Of a DNA stretch of 64,000 nucleotides, positions 29,102 through 41,302 are shown piece after piece. The position numbers were made by a program, and so were the translations under genes. The first letter of the stretch is position 1. Each line of letters opens with the position of its first letter. Source of the DNA: Macrothele yani (taxonomy: Eukaryota; Arthropoda; Arachnida; Araneae; Macrothelidae); NCBI GenBank assembly GCA_039090855.1, contig CM077024.1, positions 66,645,594 through 66,709,593 on the forward strand. Direction: 5' to 3'. Under the pieces are notes generated by a model that worked only from the letters and a program-made list of their open reading frames with translations, did not search any database and was not told the origin of the DNA.

Positions 29102-30640
29102 CACTGCTGGACAATTGCTAAGGACGGAACATAAACGGTTATATAGCGCATAAAAAAGTAAGTGTGGTTGGATGCCAAGTGAAATAAAATAATGTCAGAA
29201 TGCCAGGACATTACAAGAAAGACAATTTATTGTGTTCTGAAATCCAGAAGGCTTTGGAACGTGTTTAAGGGACAAACAGGGCATTTTGTGCAGAATACGT
29301 AAACGTGAAAAAATGCAATTACCGTCCGCAGGCGTTCCGGCGTAAGATGTCAATACGGGATATGGCCACCATGGAGAGCGATGCAAGATTCAACACATCG
29401 TGTCATGCTTTGCACAACATTATCAAGCAGCTCTTGGGATAATTTATCCCATTCCTCTCTCAGTGCAACGATGAGGGTGTCCTTGTTTATTGGAGGGCAT
29501 TGGTGACCAGCAAGACTCCTCCCCAAAGCATCCCACTTATTGTAAATGGGATTCAGATCTGTAGAACGTGGTGGCCATACGAGGCGCTGAATATCCTCGC
29601 TCTCAAGACACTCCTGGACAGCGACTGTTCCATGACATGTTGCGTTGTCGTCCATGAAAATGAATCTATCGCCGACAGCACCACGGAACATGCGAACATG
29701 AGGTAGCAGAACATCATTAATGTATCGTTGGCCAGTCATAGTCCCAGTTGGAAGCACATAGAGGAACGTACGGCCATTGATCATGATGCCAGCCCATACT
29801 ATGACACTACATGTCGGATATCGGTCCCTTTCCTGTATATTTGCTGGACAATATGCAGCACCACTATCACGCCAGATCAGTTGTCGTCGACAATCAGACG
29901 ATAGACTGTATCTACTCTCATCTGAGAAGAGGACAGCAGACCAGTCGTTATCAGTCCAATTGCGATGTTGATGGCACCATTGCAAACGGGCGGTACGGTG
30001 ACGTCTGGACAATGGGATGCACACAACAGGACGGCGGGCGTATAGTCCTCTTTCATGCAAACGTCTGGCAACAGTTTTTGGGAGATCCGCTTGCCAGTAG
30101 CAGCCATAAACTGATTTGCTACCTCACTAGCTGTGCTGCGCCGGTGTCTTTTTGTTGATAGCACTATGTACCGATCTTCTGCAGGTGTCGTACTGCGAAC
30201 ACGACCTCCCCCGTGACGTTTGCTACACTCTCCATTTGTTTGAAATGATTTCCAAAGCCTTGAAACAACACTGTGGCGGACGTCGAACTCCCTGGCAACA
30301 TCTGTTATTTTTCGCCCTTCTTCAATCTTGCCAATAATACAGCCACGCGTAAAATCATGTAGGTGATGTCGGGAAGACATACTGAAAATTGCAAGTTCGT
30401 CAATTGATTCTTTCCCTTTCAACTTTGCGTTTGAACAGCAACGGTCAATACGCGTCAAATCCTATATATCTCTTATCAGCGCTATGACGTCACGAACAAG
30501 CTCGGCAATCCAAAATTTGCATACGCACAACACGTCTTACTGTATCCCGCACTTATGCTAATTTCCACATTTTCCTGCCTTCCATTTTATGGTTGCTATC
30601 GTTGCTATTGTCATCCGTCCTTAGCAATTGTCCGGCAGTG
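29102..30640 (-). mobile_element. Tc1-like DNA transposon, family C, complete
   Basis: TA duplications at 29100-29101 and 30641-30642. The left TIR cactgctggacaattgctaa and the right TIR (reverse complement cactgccggacaattgctaa) match over about 27 bp with one change. 1539 bp, with both ends intact and a nearly full transposase. It lacks a working third catalytic residue and has one frameshift, so it could be moved only by an enzyme from another copy. Confidence 0.93.
29350..30380 (-). pseudogene. Tc1-like transposase, one frameshift and lost catalytic Glu (family C)
   Basis: Starts at ATG 30380 (MSSRHHLHDFTRG). The helix-turn-helix reads REFDVRHSVVSRLWKSF and the linker is HGGGRVRSTTPAEDRYI. 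Around 30090 a one-base deletion (in the ATCTCCC stretch on the minus strand) shifts frame. The downstream frame continues ARRLHERGLYARRPVV, then LFSDESRYSL (first Asp), FIFMDDNATCHG (second Asp) and, 34 residues on, TDLNPIYNKWDALGR. Related transposases have NPIE followed by the same WDALGR, so the catalytic Glu is Tyr here. Corrected length is about 343 residues, normal for Tc1. The C-terminus is CIALHGGHIPY. Confidence 0.92.
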
Positions 30641-30642
30641 TA

Positions 30643-31163
30643 GTTTATTCTTGCGTTACATTATCTCAGTCCTTCAAATATGAGTTGCAAACGAAACGAA
30701 AATAAGGGGGTGATAAACCTAAGCGCACACCTAATAATGTTACACTCGTCGTGATAATGGAGCAATAAACCTTTCCCCTTGTTGATATCGCTCGCCATCT
30801 TGTGCTTCCTCCTCCATCGACAGTAAGAGCGTGTAGGGAATTACTAACTAAGAAGTTTCTGCTGACAAACATTATAGTATGAAAGAAACACGACACAGAA
30901 ACCGAAAAAAAAGGGGGGGGGATAAATAAATAAAAAAATAAAATAATAAAAATGGAAGTGATGCTCAGTGTATGGTTCGGGAGTCCCGACGAACGCACTG
31001 ATGTCAGTTTATCCTTTATTCGGGGGAAGTTAGTTATATCACCGCAAGAAGAAGTGGAATAAGAGAAGTGGCATTTTGCGCTGAAAAAGTAAACTGTCAA
31101 TGCACTACTGTATGTAGAAGCCAGAAAATAAATGTACGTTTGGAAATTCCGCCACAAGCTACT
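30643..31163. other. Spacer between two Tc1 elements
   Basis: A 170-residue minus-strand frame (30666-31178) covers it. It is rich in Phe, Ser and Ile because of T/C-rich sequence and overlaps the next element's end, and I recognise no family. Treated as chance. Confidence 0.35.
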
Positions 31164-31313
31164 TACGCTGAAGAACAATTGAATTAAAGACAGCTGGCGT
31201 TATGCAAATGTGGCGCTGTGGGCGGCCCTGTAAACGGCAACAACATGGCGTATGCATCGATCCGACAATATAAGGAGTGATGCGACGGGAATCAGTAAGA
31301 GTCGGACGCAGTA

Positions 31314-32610
31314 TGAGTAAGGCGAAGGATCTAACCGCATTTGATCGTGGGCAAATTGTCGGGGCCCGAAGAATGGGTCACTCCATCTCAGAAATCACGC
31401 AGGCACTGGGATTTTTCACGAGCTACTGTGTCACGGGTGCACCGTGAGTACATCGAATCCGGTGAAACCATCCCTCCAAGGGCCAACTGCCGTGGACAAC
31501 AGCGTGTGGATGAGCGGGGTCATCGTCGGCTAGCTCGCATTGTAACAGCGGATAGACGAGCCACAGTGCAAGAAATCACTCGGCAATTTAACGCTGGTGC
31601 ACGAAAACGTATAAGCAGCCACACCATCCTGAACCATCTCCGGGGTACAGAAGCCATCGTCCCACGAAGGTACCGCTGCTGACCGCACATCACAGGGTGC
31701 AAAGATTAGCATGGGCGTGGGAACATCGCCACTGGACCCTACACATATGGAAAAATGTTGCCTGGACTGATGAGTCGAGATTCACGTTGGTACATGCGGA
31801 TGGCAGGATACGAGTACGGCGCAAACCACATAAAGCGATGGATTCTTCTTGCCAGCAGGGTACTCTTCAAGCTGGTGGGGGTGGCATTCTCGTCTGGGGA
31901 CGTTTACGTGGACTGAAATGGGACCCCTGGCACGTGTGACATCGTCCCTCACAGGTCAACGTTACCGGGATATCCTGGACGGTCCATGTAGAAAAATGTT
32001 GAAGACATGTGGAAAAATGTTGCCTGGACTGATGAGTCAAGGTTCACGTTGGTACATGCGGATGGCAGGATACGAGTACGGCGGAAACCACATGAAGCGA
32101 TGGATCCTTCTTGCCAGCAGGATACTCTTCAAGCTGGTGGGGGTGGCATTCTCGTCTGGGGACTGTTTACGGGGACTGAAATGGGACCCCTGGTACGTGT
32201 GACATCGTCCCTCAGAGGTCAACGTTACCGGAATATCCTGGACGACCATTTGCTTCCGTTTGTGCGTCTTCAACATCCCACTGGGGACCTCATCCTGCAA
32301 CAAGACAATGCACCGTGCCATCGCTCCCAAATTGTATCCGAATGGTTGGATGAACATTCCACCGACGTGACCTCGCTTCCTTGGCCAGCTAGGTCGCCTG
32401 ACCTCAATCCCATCGAGCACATCTGGGATGTCATCGAGAGAGATGTTCGAGGCTCTAACCCCCCCCCCCCCTCCATCAAATCTTCGTAAAAATGTGGGAG
32501 CTTGTTCAAGGGTCGTGGATCCGTATGGCTTCCCAACGCTTCCGGTGTGTTGTCGAGTCCCTGCCAAGACAAATCGCCGCCGTCATCAGGCCGAAAGATG
32601 GTGCAACACG
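31314..32610 (+). pseudogene. Tc1-like transposase with duplicated catalytic segment (family D)
   Basis: The start is MSKAKDLTAFDRGQIVGARR. A frameshift near 31410 follows, then VTADRRATVQEITRQFNAGA in another frame. The block from WKNVAWTDESRFTL to the GQRY motif occurs twice (31748-32009 and 32010-32246), duplicating the first catalytic Asp. The rest reads LILQQDNAPCHRSQ (second Asp) and SPDLNPIEHIWDVIERD (Glu), with 36 residues between, so DD36E. A run of ten or more C at 32460-32470 breaks the frame again before the C-terminal helix. All three catalytic motifs are present in the second unit. Inactive because of frameshifts and the duplication. Confidence 0.9.
31748..32246 (+). repeat. 262-bp tandem duplication inside Tc1 transposase
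   Basis: ggaaaaatgttgcctggact begins at 31749 and again at 32011. The copies differ at several positions over about 235 bp. The junction holds an extra gaaaaatgttgaagacatgt, suggesting slippage or microhomology at gaaaaatgtt. Confidence 0.93.
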
Positions 32611-32651
32611 TTACTAGACAGGTATCTCTAATTCAATTGCTCTTCAGTGTA

Positions 32652-33116
32652 TATAGATAGGCAGCAGTTACGACATAGCCAAACGTATCTTATGGAGATA
32701 TTTTTTTAGCTTATTTCACAGGCAGTGGAACTAACTGCCCAGGCTAGGTCAATACTCTTGACCCATTTTTTTTAATGTGAGCATGGTTGTTATAATACCC
32801 ATTTTACATGCAGTCAGTTATTGTGAGTGTGTGGTAAGTGAATTGTGTGGCTTAAGAGGCATACATTTCTCAGATATTTTGGAAGCGACGCTTAAACTTC
32901 TCTGATGTGTGCACACCTTCGCCTAGACCTTCCCAAGTCAAGAGAAGAGCAACGTAGGATGCAAGTTGTGAGGACCGTAGGCATGAAGGTGGAGGAGGGG
33001 GTAGGAGTGGTGTTAATGATCAAATGTCAACTACTCGGATGTAGCAGCAACGTATTAACGTCATTACTACGTTGCTAATACACCTTGCATTACGATTCGA
33101 AATTTCTAGCTAGGTC
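32652..33116. other. Unannotated sequence
   Basis: No gene or repeat recognised. Confidence 0.3.
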
Positions 33117-33126
33117 AAAGAGTTTT

Positions 33127-33352
33127 TTTTTTTTTTTTTTTTTTTTATTGAAGGTTTAACAACCACCGTGAGCAACTCAGTGGAATATAAGCAGTCGGCC
33201 GTCCCTAATGTAGGGTAGCTGGTTCCAGGCAAGGGAGAGAGCCAGTGCCGTAAGACAAACACAACATCTATGCCTCACAGGATTCGAACCCGAACTCTTC
33301 ACGGACGAATGAGCATAAGCCAGCGCTTAGACCACTGAGCCAGCTGGCCGGC
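33127..33352 (-). mobile_element. tRNA-derived SINE, family 1, full length, reverse
   Basis: The poly-A tail is a run of T from 33122 on. Then ggtttaacaaccaccgtgag, the body and the tRNA head with a B-box (ggattcgaacc on the plus strand). The target duplication aaagagtttt occurs at 33117-33126 and 33353-33362, perfect over 10 bp, so the insertion is fairly young. Confidence 0.93.
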
Positions 33353-33362
33353 AAAGAGTTTT

Positions 33363-35032
33363 ACCTTCCGCCTTCTCTGGCTTACATTGTTTTATGTGAC
33401 ACATTAAGTGAAAATCCTATGTGTGTGTGCCTGCAAACGTACACACCACAGACGGGCAACTAGTTCCATGAAAATATCTTTATCAATATCAATTACGGTG
33501 GTTTTCTTTCTTCCTGTTTAAATAAGAAATCGGTATTTCGTGGCTGTCGAACGAGACTTTTCCAATGGGCGAGAAAATAAAGGGGGGGTGCCGAACGAAA
33601 GAAATCTGTTGAAGCCATTGAGGAAAAGCAGGATGAACTAATTTAATGACAGCATTACTGAGAATTCGCCGTTTATTGTATGCGCCTTCAGAAGAGAACT
33701 TTTTGTCCTATGAGCATTTTCCCCGGGAACGTAAGGCAGGAAACAGAAAGCCGCCGCAGCTGACAATAAAAGCCCAACGCTGGTGGAATCCACAGACCGT
33801 GGTGGAGCATAGAAAGCTAAGGGACAACGCATGCCCGATCCACACCGTACCTGCATCACGACTCACAGTTTAATTACGCAATTCTGCGGTCTTTAATTGG
33901 CTGGCTGACATCCGGGTTCGGGACCGCTGTGCGACAGGAGGAGTGGCCAAGCCGAGACTGTCACGTGTTCCGAGCTGCGCTGTGACCTTGATCTTCCCCT
34001 GTCTTCCTACCCCCTCATAACGCGACTCAAGTGATGATGCTCTTGCGCGAATTAATTACTGCGAAAGTACTTCGGCGTTTCGGAACGCAGTGCAGATGAC
34101 GTCTGGGAAGTTGACGGAGTGGAGGAGGGAAGGAAGGGGAACCGAATATGAAATACGTAACGTTTGTTCACGCGATATAGAGGCGATTCCGCGAGTCTTC
34201 ACCCTCCCCTCTTCACCCCTACCGTCCGATCGTTCGACATACTGCAAGGCGAAAAGTCAATCTTTTCGCTTTGTGGATGAAGAAGAGGGTAATGAACCGC
34301 ATAAGCACAGTGAGTGACATGTCCTTTGCTTGAACATTGCACTGATCGCCTGAGCGCCGCTATAAACACTTTCTCCCCGTTTCCCCACTCAATTTTGATC
34401 ACCCCTGAAATTTTCTGGCCCGCCATCAAACCATGCATAACAGTCACAGAAGTTGACGCAGTTTAGATTACGAAGTGATAGCTAAAGCTGAAGAAGGAAT
34501 ACCATACAGCGCGAACATAAACAAGCGGAAATATTCGCTAGTAAATCCGAAAATGGAGCTACTGTATAAGAAACATAATAACCTCACCTGTCACAACTTC
34601 TGGAAGTGATGATATAAAGCGTCTCATTTGAGAGATAAAGTGTAAGAACACAACCAGGCGAGCGTGAAATGTCGGAAATTTGCCGTTCCTTCCTTACACC
34701 ACCATTAAAGAGTGGTGTTTGAGAGGTACATTTATTGTTCCTATACCTGTCAAAACAAGTTCCCAAAACTTTTTCAAGTGTTTCTTTGGATAGAATCGTA
34801 TTATCTATCGTTTATCTTGTGCAGTGTGATACGAATGGGAAGCAGTATGATAAATGTGAAGTGGTCCGTGTTTGAATTTTGGATTACTGTAGCTGCCCGA
34901 GAAACATCCCAATTTTTGTATTTCTTCTAGATAACGGAAGTGGGAGAGAAATCCTAAAACAACGAAGGTCTTTCAAAGTGCAGTTTGATTCACGAAAGAC
35001 AAAAATAATGAAAACATTGATAATTTTTGTGA
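33363..35032. other. Unannotated sequence with locally higher GC
   Basis: About 33720-34230 is GC-richer than the surroundings (caagccgagactgtcacgtg, ggagtggaggagggaagg). The overlapping 60-82-residue frames on both strands have no family motif. It could hold a host exon or promoter that I cannot recognise. Confidence 0.3.
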
Positions 35033-35204
35033 CTGCTTACCATTCGTCCGAGATAGGTCCGGGTTAGAATCCCCGTGAAGCACGGATGTTGCGTTTGCCT
35101 TATGGCATTGGGTCTCTCGCTTCCATGGAACCAGAGACTCTAAATTAGAGACGGGCGATTGTTTATAGCCCATCGGTGGTCGTTAAACCTTTAAACGGAA
35201 AAAA
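35033..35204 (+). mobile_element. tRNA-derived SINE, family 1, 5'-truncated
   Basis: Begins within the tRNA head (cattcgtccgagataggtcc), with a damaged B-box (gggttagaatcc), then a full body (ttccatggaaccagagactc, gggcgattgtttatagccc) and an A-rich end. Confidence 0.85.
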
Positions 35205-36949
35205 TCCGGTTTTTTTTTCTCCGCGAAAAGCAAAGGAAAATAATAACTGTACCAGTAAAATAATTGTTATCTGTCCTTAAAAGTACGACAGCGTTCAAGT
35301 AAAATTTATCCTTAGGACGAAATGGGTAACAAATGTTTTCACGAAATTTCTTTTAACCAAAAAATAAAAATCTTACGAAAGAAGGCATATGCATAATTTA
35401 AAATGTGGTATCATTCAGACGCAGTGTCTTTCTTTCGAAGATAAATCGCTTCATAATGTGATGCTCCAGGTGACACCTCAGTTCTCTATCTTTTCTTTCT
35501 CTCTCTCTCCCTCTTTTCTCTTCGTAAGTGGCTGTGATGATTTGGTTTTGAAGAGGAATAGAGATGTGGTAGGCCGTATTTCTCCTGTGTCTGGCAACTG
35601 GCGGCGAAACACCAGTAGAGAGACAGGTGTTGATATCTATACACTAATCATACGGAAGCGGCAGGAGCACAATCGAAGCACACATACATCGCCCAAATCT
35701 CTCTCGGAACACGAATTCAGCCAGCCCAAGGCGCGAGCAACTACGGGCGTCTTGATTCTTTGCCCACTGAAAAAAAAAAAAACTTTAAAAGGACTGAAGA
35801 GCATTATTCATTCCACGGCTGTAAATGAGACGAGACGTTCATTCTTTGTCAGATATTGACGCAAGTTTGCCATATTCGAGCTGGTGGTTCATGCTGTTTG
35901 TTCAAACCTTCATAGCTGACTCTTCTAAATCTTACACGTAGTAGTGCGAATGCTAGCAACAGCTGTCTATCACCTTAAAACACTTTGCGGATATCATTCC
36001 TAGCTGGCAACCTAATTAATCTAAAACTTTATCTCCCCTTTTCCGAGCTATCCTGTGCGTGATGTGTTTGCTTACCTGGGTCCTTGAGTCCTTTCACGGT
36101 AAATTTCACAAACAAGCGTGCTCTCATGCAAGTCAGTAATGACAAAAACATCCTGTTATCAGAGTGAACATTCTGCAAATCACATATTTCGCTGGTCACT
36201 ACAGATTTTCAGTTACACTGGTTATCAGAAGTCCGGAGAGAGCTTTTAATCGCATTATGCAGTAATTAAACATGAATTAAAAGTACAGTACTATATCACT
36301 GAGACTTACCTGAGCAAGGAATAGTTGGAACACTGACTGTATGAACAATTATGTTTAATCCGTTTTGCCAAATGACTTTTGAATTGCGGAAAATTATGTC
36401 TTATGGAATGCGTTACCAAGATCAGTACCTGAAACAGCTGGTTATTTCATATTTGTCAGAGAGATGTCAGTTCAAACTAAACCGATGTATACCTAAGTTT
36501 CGAAAGCAAAGTGATGTATCTACAAGCCAACTGAATTGATACAAGAGATACTCACAATCCAATTAATTGTACGCATCTCTGTACGGAAACTTCGTATCTC
36601 TGTACGCTAAGGTGTTACCAGTCAACTGGACCGTAACCGATTTGTGGGAAAACCAACCAAAAACAAACACGGCTTTATATGCATAAAGTCGATTCAAAAT
36701 CACATTAATTCAAAACTGATGCAACCAGTGTAGTTGCACACAAGCCAAGTGAAACCAGAGGTACCCACATCCCAGCTGCAAAGAACCACGTGCATCAAAA
36801 TAGACTGAAATGTTGATCTGACATTGCTAGTAATAAACATTTACACTTACAAAACTAAATTAAGCTACTGATTAAAATTCATAAAGGGTAGAAGAATTTT
36901 CACCATTTTAAACCGATACAAATTACTGTTGCACTTCTTAAAGAATTTC
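35205..36949. other. Unannotated AT-rich sequence
   Basis: A 156-residue plus frame (35389-35859) begins MHNLKCGIIQTQCL. I recognise no family in it, and it contains CT-rich and poly-A simple sequence. A host exon cannot be excluded. Nothing else seen. Confidence 0.3.
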
Positions 36950-37267
36950 GACACTTTTTTTAGCATGCCATTAGAAACAAAGAACGTGCTTCTAGTATTA
37001 TTAGGTCTATCCGCCCGCCCATAATTTCTCTTCATCTACTGGCCTGATTTGAAAACTTCTTTCTATATTAGGGAGCCTAAGTGTACCAACGATGAGCTAG
37101 CTGCCTTTTCGTTGTTTTTCCAGGAATTACTTCGCCGCCGGGAACTGAAATCCAGATGCTACTGAATTAAAAACACATTTCATTCCGTATTATTTCTTCC
37201 AGAAGCCAACTGAAAAAACCTTTCTTCCTTCGATACCTTTTACCGCGAAAACTATTTTGCAAGCAGT
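36950..37267 (+). repeat. Old degenerate tandem array, left of the RTE element
   Basis: It shares words with 40458-42660, such as ctgatttgaaaacttctttc and gggagcctaagtg, which echo cgatttgaaaaaa and the recurring ctagagggcgtaagtt motif. The RTE-type element seems to have inserted into this array. Confidence 0.4.
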
Positions 37268-37488
37268 ATCTGCACCACATGGGATGTAAGGTCAGGCGAT
37301 GCGTAACATCACAGCCTCTCCTTGACAAATGTCAACCTGCCTTCTCGTGGTGCATCCTGTTCCCACTAAAGGGGCTCTGACGACCGCCAATAGCGGTATA
37401 ACTATACCATCGGGATCACAGAATATGCTATCCCACACTCACCAATCCGCTTGGCCAGCGTATTGAGTTATGGCCAAACACCTCCAAA

Positions 37489-40340
37489 ATGACTCTACAA
37501 CTTAAATCTTGGCCCTCAGTCTCCGGTAGCTGGTATGTACCTGGCCAAGGCAGCTGCCAGTGCGACATGAAGGCAGAGGGTGCTAAGAATCCCCGGAGGA
37601 CCGGACTAGGCTGCCATCTGATGCTGACCTTGGCTACCTACAACGGACGCTCCCTATCTTCTGATTCAAGGCTTCTTGAATTGGAAGAAGAACTACAAAA
37701 GATCAAGTGGGACATCGTCGGGCTAAGTGAGGTAAGGAGAAAAGGAGATCTCATTGAACTGAAAAGTGGACATCTCATCTACTATCGCGGGACAGATACT
37801 GGCAGAACTAGTGGTGTTGGATTTATAATAAACAAGAAACTGAAGGATAAAGTTGTAGAAGTTGAAAGTTCCTCTGACAGAGCTGCACGACTCGTTATCC
37901 AACTCTCGAGAAGATACCAGGCTCAGATTATTCAAACTTATGCACCCACCACAAGTCATCCTGAAGAAGAAATTGAAGACTTTTATGAGGAAATTCGTAA
38001 TCTAAATAATAAAGGTAAGCAGCACTTGAAGATAATTATGGGAGATTTCAATGCAAAAATAGGGCAACGGCAACAGAATGAAACTTCAGTATGTAAATTC
38101 GGTCACGGCAACAGAAACCAGCGTGGAAATACTCTCGTTGAGTTTGCAGAGGCAGAAGGATTTTTCATCATGAACTCCTTTTTCAAGAAAAAGCCACACA
38201 GGAAATGGACATGGAGACATCCAATTGGGACGACAAGTGAAATTGATTTTATTATGTGTAACAAAAAATTCGTCATCCAAGACTGCAGTGTGCTGAACAA
38301 GTTCAACACAGGAAGTGACCATAGATTGGTGAGATGTAAGATGCACCTCAACACTAAACTCGAACGTGGCAAGTTCATAAGACAAACAAAATGTATTGAC
38401 ATAACCAACCTTAAAAAACACCATAATACTTTCAAGTTGGAACTGAAGAACATATTCTCTGCTTTAGAAGGCCTAACATCGGAAGAAGTGGATATTTCGG
38501 AAGTTAACAGAAAGGTAACCAAAGCTCTTATGGAAACAGCAACAAAATTAGCTGGGTCCAAGAACAAGTAGCATGTGAACAAATTATCAGGAAAAACCAA
38601 AATGTTGATGCAAACAAGAAGAAAGATGACTTCCAAAGTGGAATATATAGAGCTATGCAAGACAGTACGAAAAAGTATCACTGAAGATGTAAGGAAATTC
38701 AACTGTGAGCTAGTCAGGAAAGCAATTAAAAACAACCAAAGCCTAAAGATAGCAAAGGGACATCTCAGTAAGGGAAGAAAACAGATTATGGCACTGAGAA
38801 AAGAAGATGGTTCTGTAACAAGAAATAGAGACGAAATTTTGAAAAGAGTGAAAGATTTCTACTCCAAATTATATGAAAGGGATGATACATGTACTCCAGA
38901 CATCATGAAAGGTATCAGTACCAGAGTTCTTCCAGTCCTCCCAGCAGACGTTGCACATGCAATCAACAACATGAAGCGGGGGAAAGCTCCAGGAGAAGAT
39001 GGAATTACTGTAGACATCATACAAGAAGCAAGTGGATGAATCGAAACAGTACTCGCCCAAATTTTTACTCGATGCCTTAATGAAGGGAAGATTCCTGAGG
39101 ATTGGAACAACGCTACAATGATCCTGCTACATAAAAAAGGTGACATTGAGGATCTCAGGAACTACAGATCTATCAGCCTCCTCTCAGTGGTTTATAAAAT
39201 CTTCACTAAAGTTCTTTCACACCGCTTGAAGGTAAAACTGGACATGGCACAACCGAGAGAACAAGCTGGATTCAGGAGTGGATACAGCACAATAGATCAT
39301 ATCCACGTACTGAGAGAACTAATTGAAAGAGCGAGGGAATATGAACTTTCATTGTGCATATCTTTTATCGATTATGAAAAAGCCTTTGATTCGGTGAAAC
39401 CATCAGCAGTTACAATGGCTCTGAAATCCTGCGGTATTGAAGATGCATACATTAATATTATTAATAACATCTATGAAAATGCAAGTGCAAAGATTCGGCT
39501 GTTTGAAAATACAACACACATAAAAATTGGAAAGGGAGTGAGACAAGGTGACACCATATCTCGGAAGCTCTTTAACGCCATATTGGAAAATGTCTTTCAA
39601 TCACTGAACTGGGAAAACCAAGGGATAAAGATTAATGGAGATTATCTAACCCACCTTCATTTTGCTGATGACATAGTCATTTTTGCAACTACCCCATCAG
39701 AGCTGCAGAGTATGATCCAAGAACTTGCTGACAAGAGTAAAGAAGTGGGATTAAAAATGAACTTTCAGAAGACAAAAGTGATGTTCAATGCTTTTACAAG
39801 AAATGAAGATTTATCGATTGATGGAAAAAAGCTGGAGATAACAGACACGTACGTTTATCTTGGACAGCAGATATCAAGTGAGGGTCACATTGATAAAGAA
39901 ATTAATCGTCGTACAAAACTTGCCTGGAGAGCTTTTGGAAGAAACAGCATAATTTTTAAGAGCAATATGCCATTTGTCTTAAAAGAAAAGTGTTTGATCA
40001 ATACATCCTTCCAGTACTTACGTATGGTGCAGGGACGTGGACCTTAACTAAAAGAGACATACAAAGGCTGCAGACAACTCAAAGTAGCATGGAGAGGTGC
40101 ATGCTTGGTGTAACCAGGAGAGATAAGAAGAGGAACTCGTGGATCCGAAAAATGACAAGAGTGGGAGACATCATGATCAGAGTTAAATCCCTGAAATGGC
40201 AATGGGCTGGACATACTGCCAGAAGGACAGACCATCGATGGACAGCCGAAATTTTAGATTATGTTCCAAGGAACAGGAAAAGACCCAGAAAAAGACAACA
40301 TGGGAGACGGGTGGATGAAATTCGAAAATATGCGGAGTGA
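37489..40340 (+). pseudogene. RTE-type endonuclease-reverse transcriptase polyprotein, broken
   Basis: The apurinic-like endonuclease domain (about residues 45-270) has TYNGRSL, GLSEVRRKG, SGVGFII, QTYAPT, IIMGDFNAKIG, SEIDFIMC and SDHRLVRCK. An in-frame TAG (38569) and then TGA (39037) interrupt the linker, in the same frame. The reverse transcriptase part has DLRNYRSISLLSVVYKI, QAGFRSGYSTIDH, FIDYEKAFDSV (first catalytic Asp), GVRQGDTIS and HLHFADDIVIFA (catalytic Asp pair). Near 39993 a one-base loss shifts frame. The tail continues as YILPVLTYGAGTWT and ends near 40340. The order and the GAT tail fit the RTE clade. This protein class can also move SINEs, but the SINEs here end in poly-A, not GAT, so it is not obviously their partner. 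Confidence 0.92.
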
Positions 40341-40422
40341 CATGGAGGAGACTGGCACAAGACAGACCGTTGTGGAGGAAATTTGGGGAGACCTTCGTCC
40401 AGCAGTGGATTGATAATGGTTG

Positions 40423-40446
40423 ACAATGATGATGATGATGATGATG
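40423..40446 (+). repeat. (GAT)n tail of the RTE element
   Basis: About seven GAT/ATG trinucleotides end the element directly before the target duplication. Confidence 0.92.
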
Positions 40447-40457
40447 ATCTGCACCAC

Positions 40458-41248
40458 GTAATCCCCTAATATAATATAGGTTTCCCTCTAGAAGAAAGAG
40501 TAGATATATACCTATTACATTTTTCTCAGTATCTCTTTCAAAATATTTGATTTGAAAAAAATTCTTGTTGCGTCAAGAAGGGCTCAGGGGTGCAAATATT
40601 CAGCATATGATTAATATTTTTTCAACGCATATTTTTGCCACTAAGGAGCGTAAGTTCATGTTTCTGTTCAAAACACTTTCGCAGTCATATCTAAGCGTCT
40701 AAAAATCGAATGAAAGAACTTCTATTTTGAGATGGAACCGCTCGCCACGTAAAACATTTGATGCATTGTAAGATTTCCCGACCCCTTTCAGTGCTAAATA
40801 TTGAAAATATGATTTAGTTTTCACATTCAATCGTAAAGTTTCTTTGTTTGTGCCATTTAGCGTCAGTGAGACACGAAATGCCTCTAGACAGGTTGGTACC
40901 GAGCACCAAAGGATTTACAGTCTTGGTAAACAAGTGAAGAACATTAAGTCACACATTAAGAATAGCGGCATACCCTAATGTGTGTTTCTAATGAATTGTA
41001 CTGACGTAGCCTGCGTACGTTTATCGCTTTGTGTCAGTGAAAGGAAAAAACAAGGAGAAATGAATCTTCAAAATTGGCCCGCCGAAAAGATTAACTATTA
41101 ATACTTAAGTCGGCTATCCAAAGGGATTAACATCTCCTGGCACTTCAGGGAGGTATAAACGCATTGTTTTGCGCAAGAGAATGGTAATTGTGTTTCGATC
41201 AACGTTCTGAGTCGAACGTTGATGAGTTGTCCCAAAGTGAAATGCTGG

Positions 41249-41302
<54 letters not shown>

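Larger units (their letters stand above)
31166..32649 (+). mobile_element. Tc1-like DNA transposon, family D, with internal duplication
   Basis: TA at 31164-31165 and 32650-32651. The left TIR cgctgaagaacaattgaatt and the right TIR (reverse complement cactgaagagcaattgaatt) differ at two of 20 bases. It is 1484 bp long, of which about 262 bp is a tandem duplication inside the transposase. Without that it is a standard Tc1 length. Confidence 0.92.
37279..40446 (+). mobile_element. RTE-type non-LTR retrotransposon, full length
   Basis: The target duplication atctgcaccac lies at 37268-37278 and 40447-40457 (the first two bases could also belong to the tail). The 3' end is a (GAT)n microsatellite tail without poly-A, typical of RTE elements. 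Length 3.17 kb, the usual size for this clade. The single long frame (endonuclease then reverse transcriptase) is interrupted by two stops and a frameshift, so this copy is dead, but its structure shows a complete insertion event. Confidence 0.93.

Noticed and set aside
30666..31178. 170-residue minus-strand frame between two Tc1 elements
   Set aside because: Composition follows T/C-rich sequence, it overlaps the end of the next transposon, and no family motif is visible.
35389..35859. 156-residue plus-strand frame
   Set aside because: Contains CT-rich and A-rich simple sequence and no known family. Kept only as a note in the gap entry.
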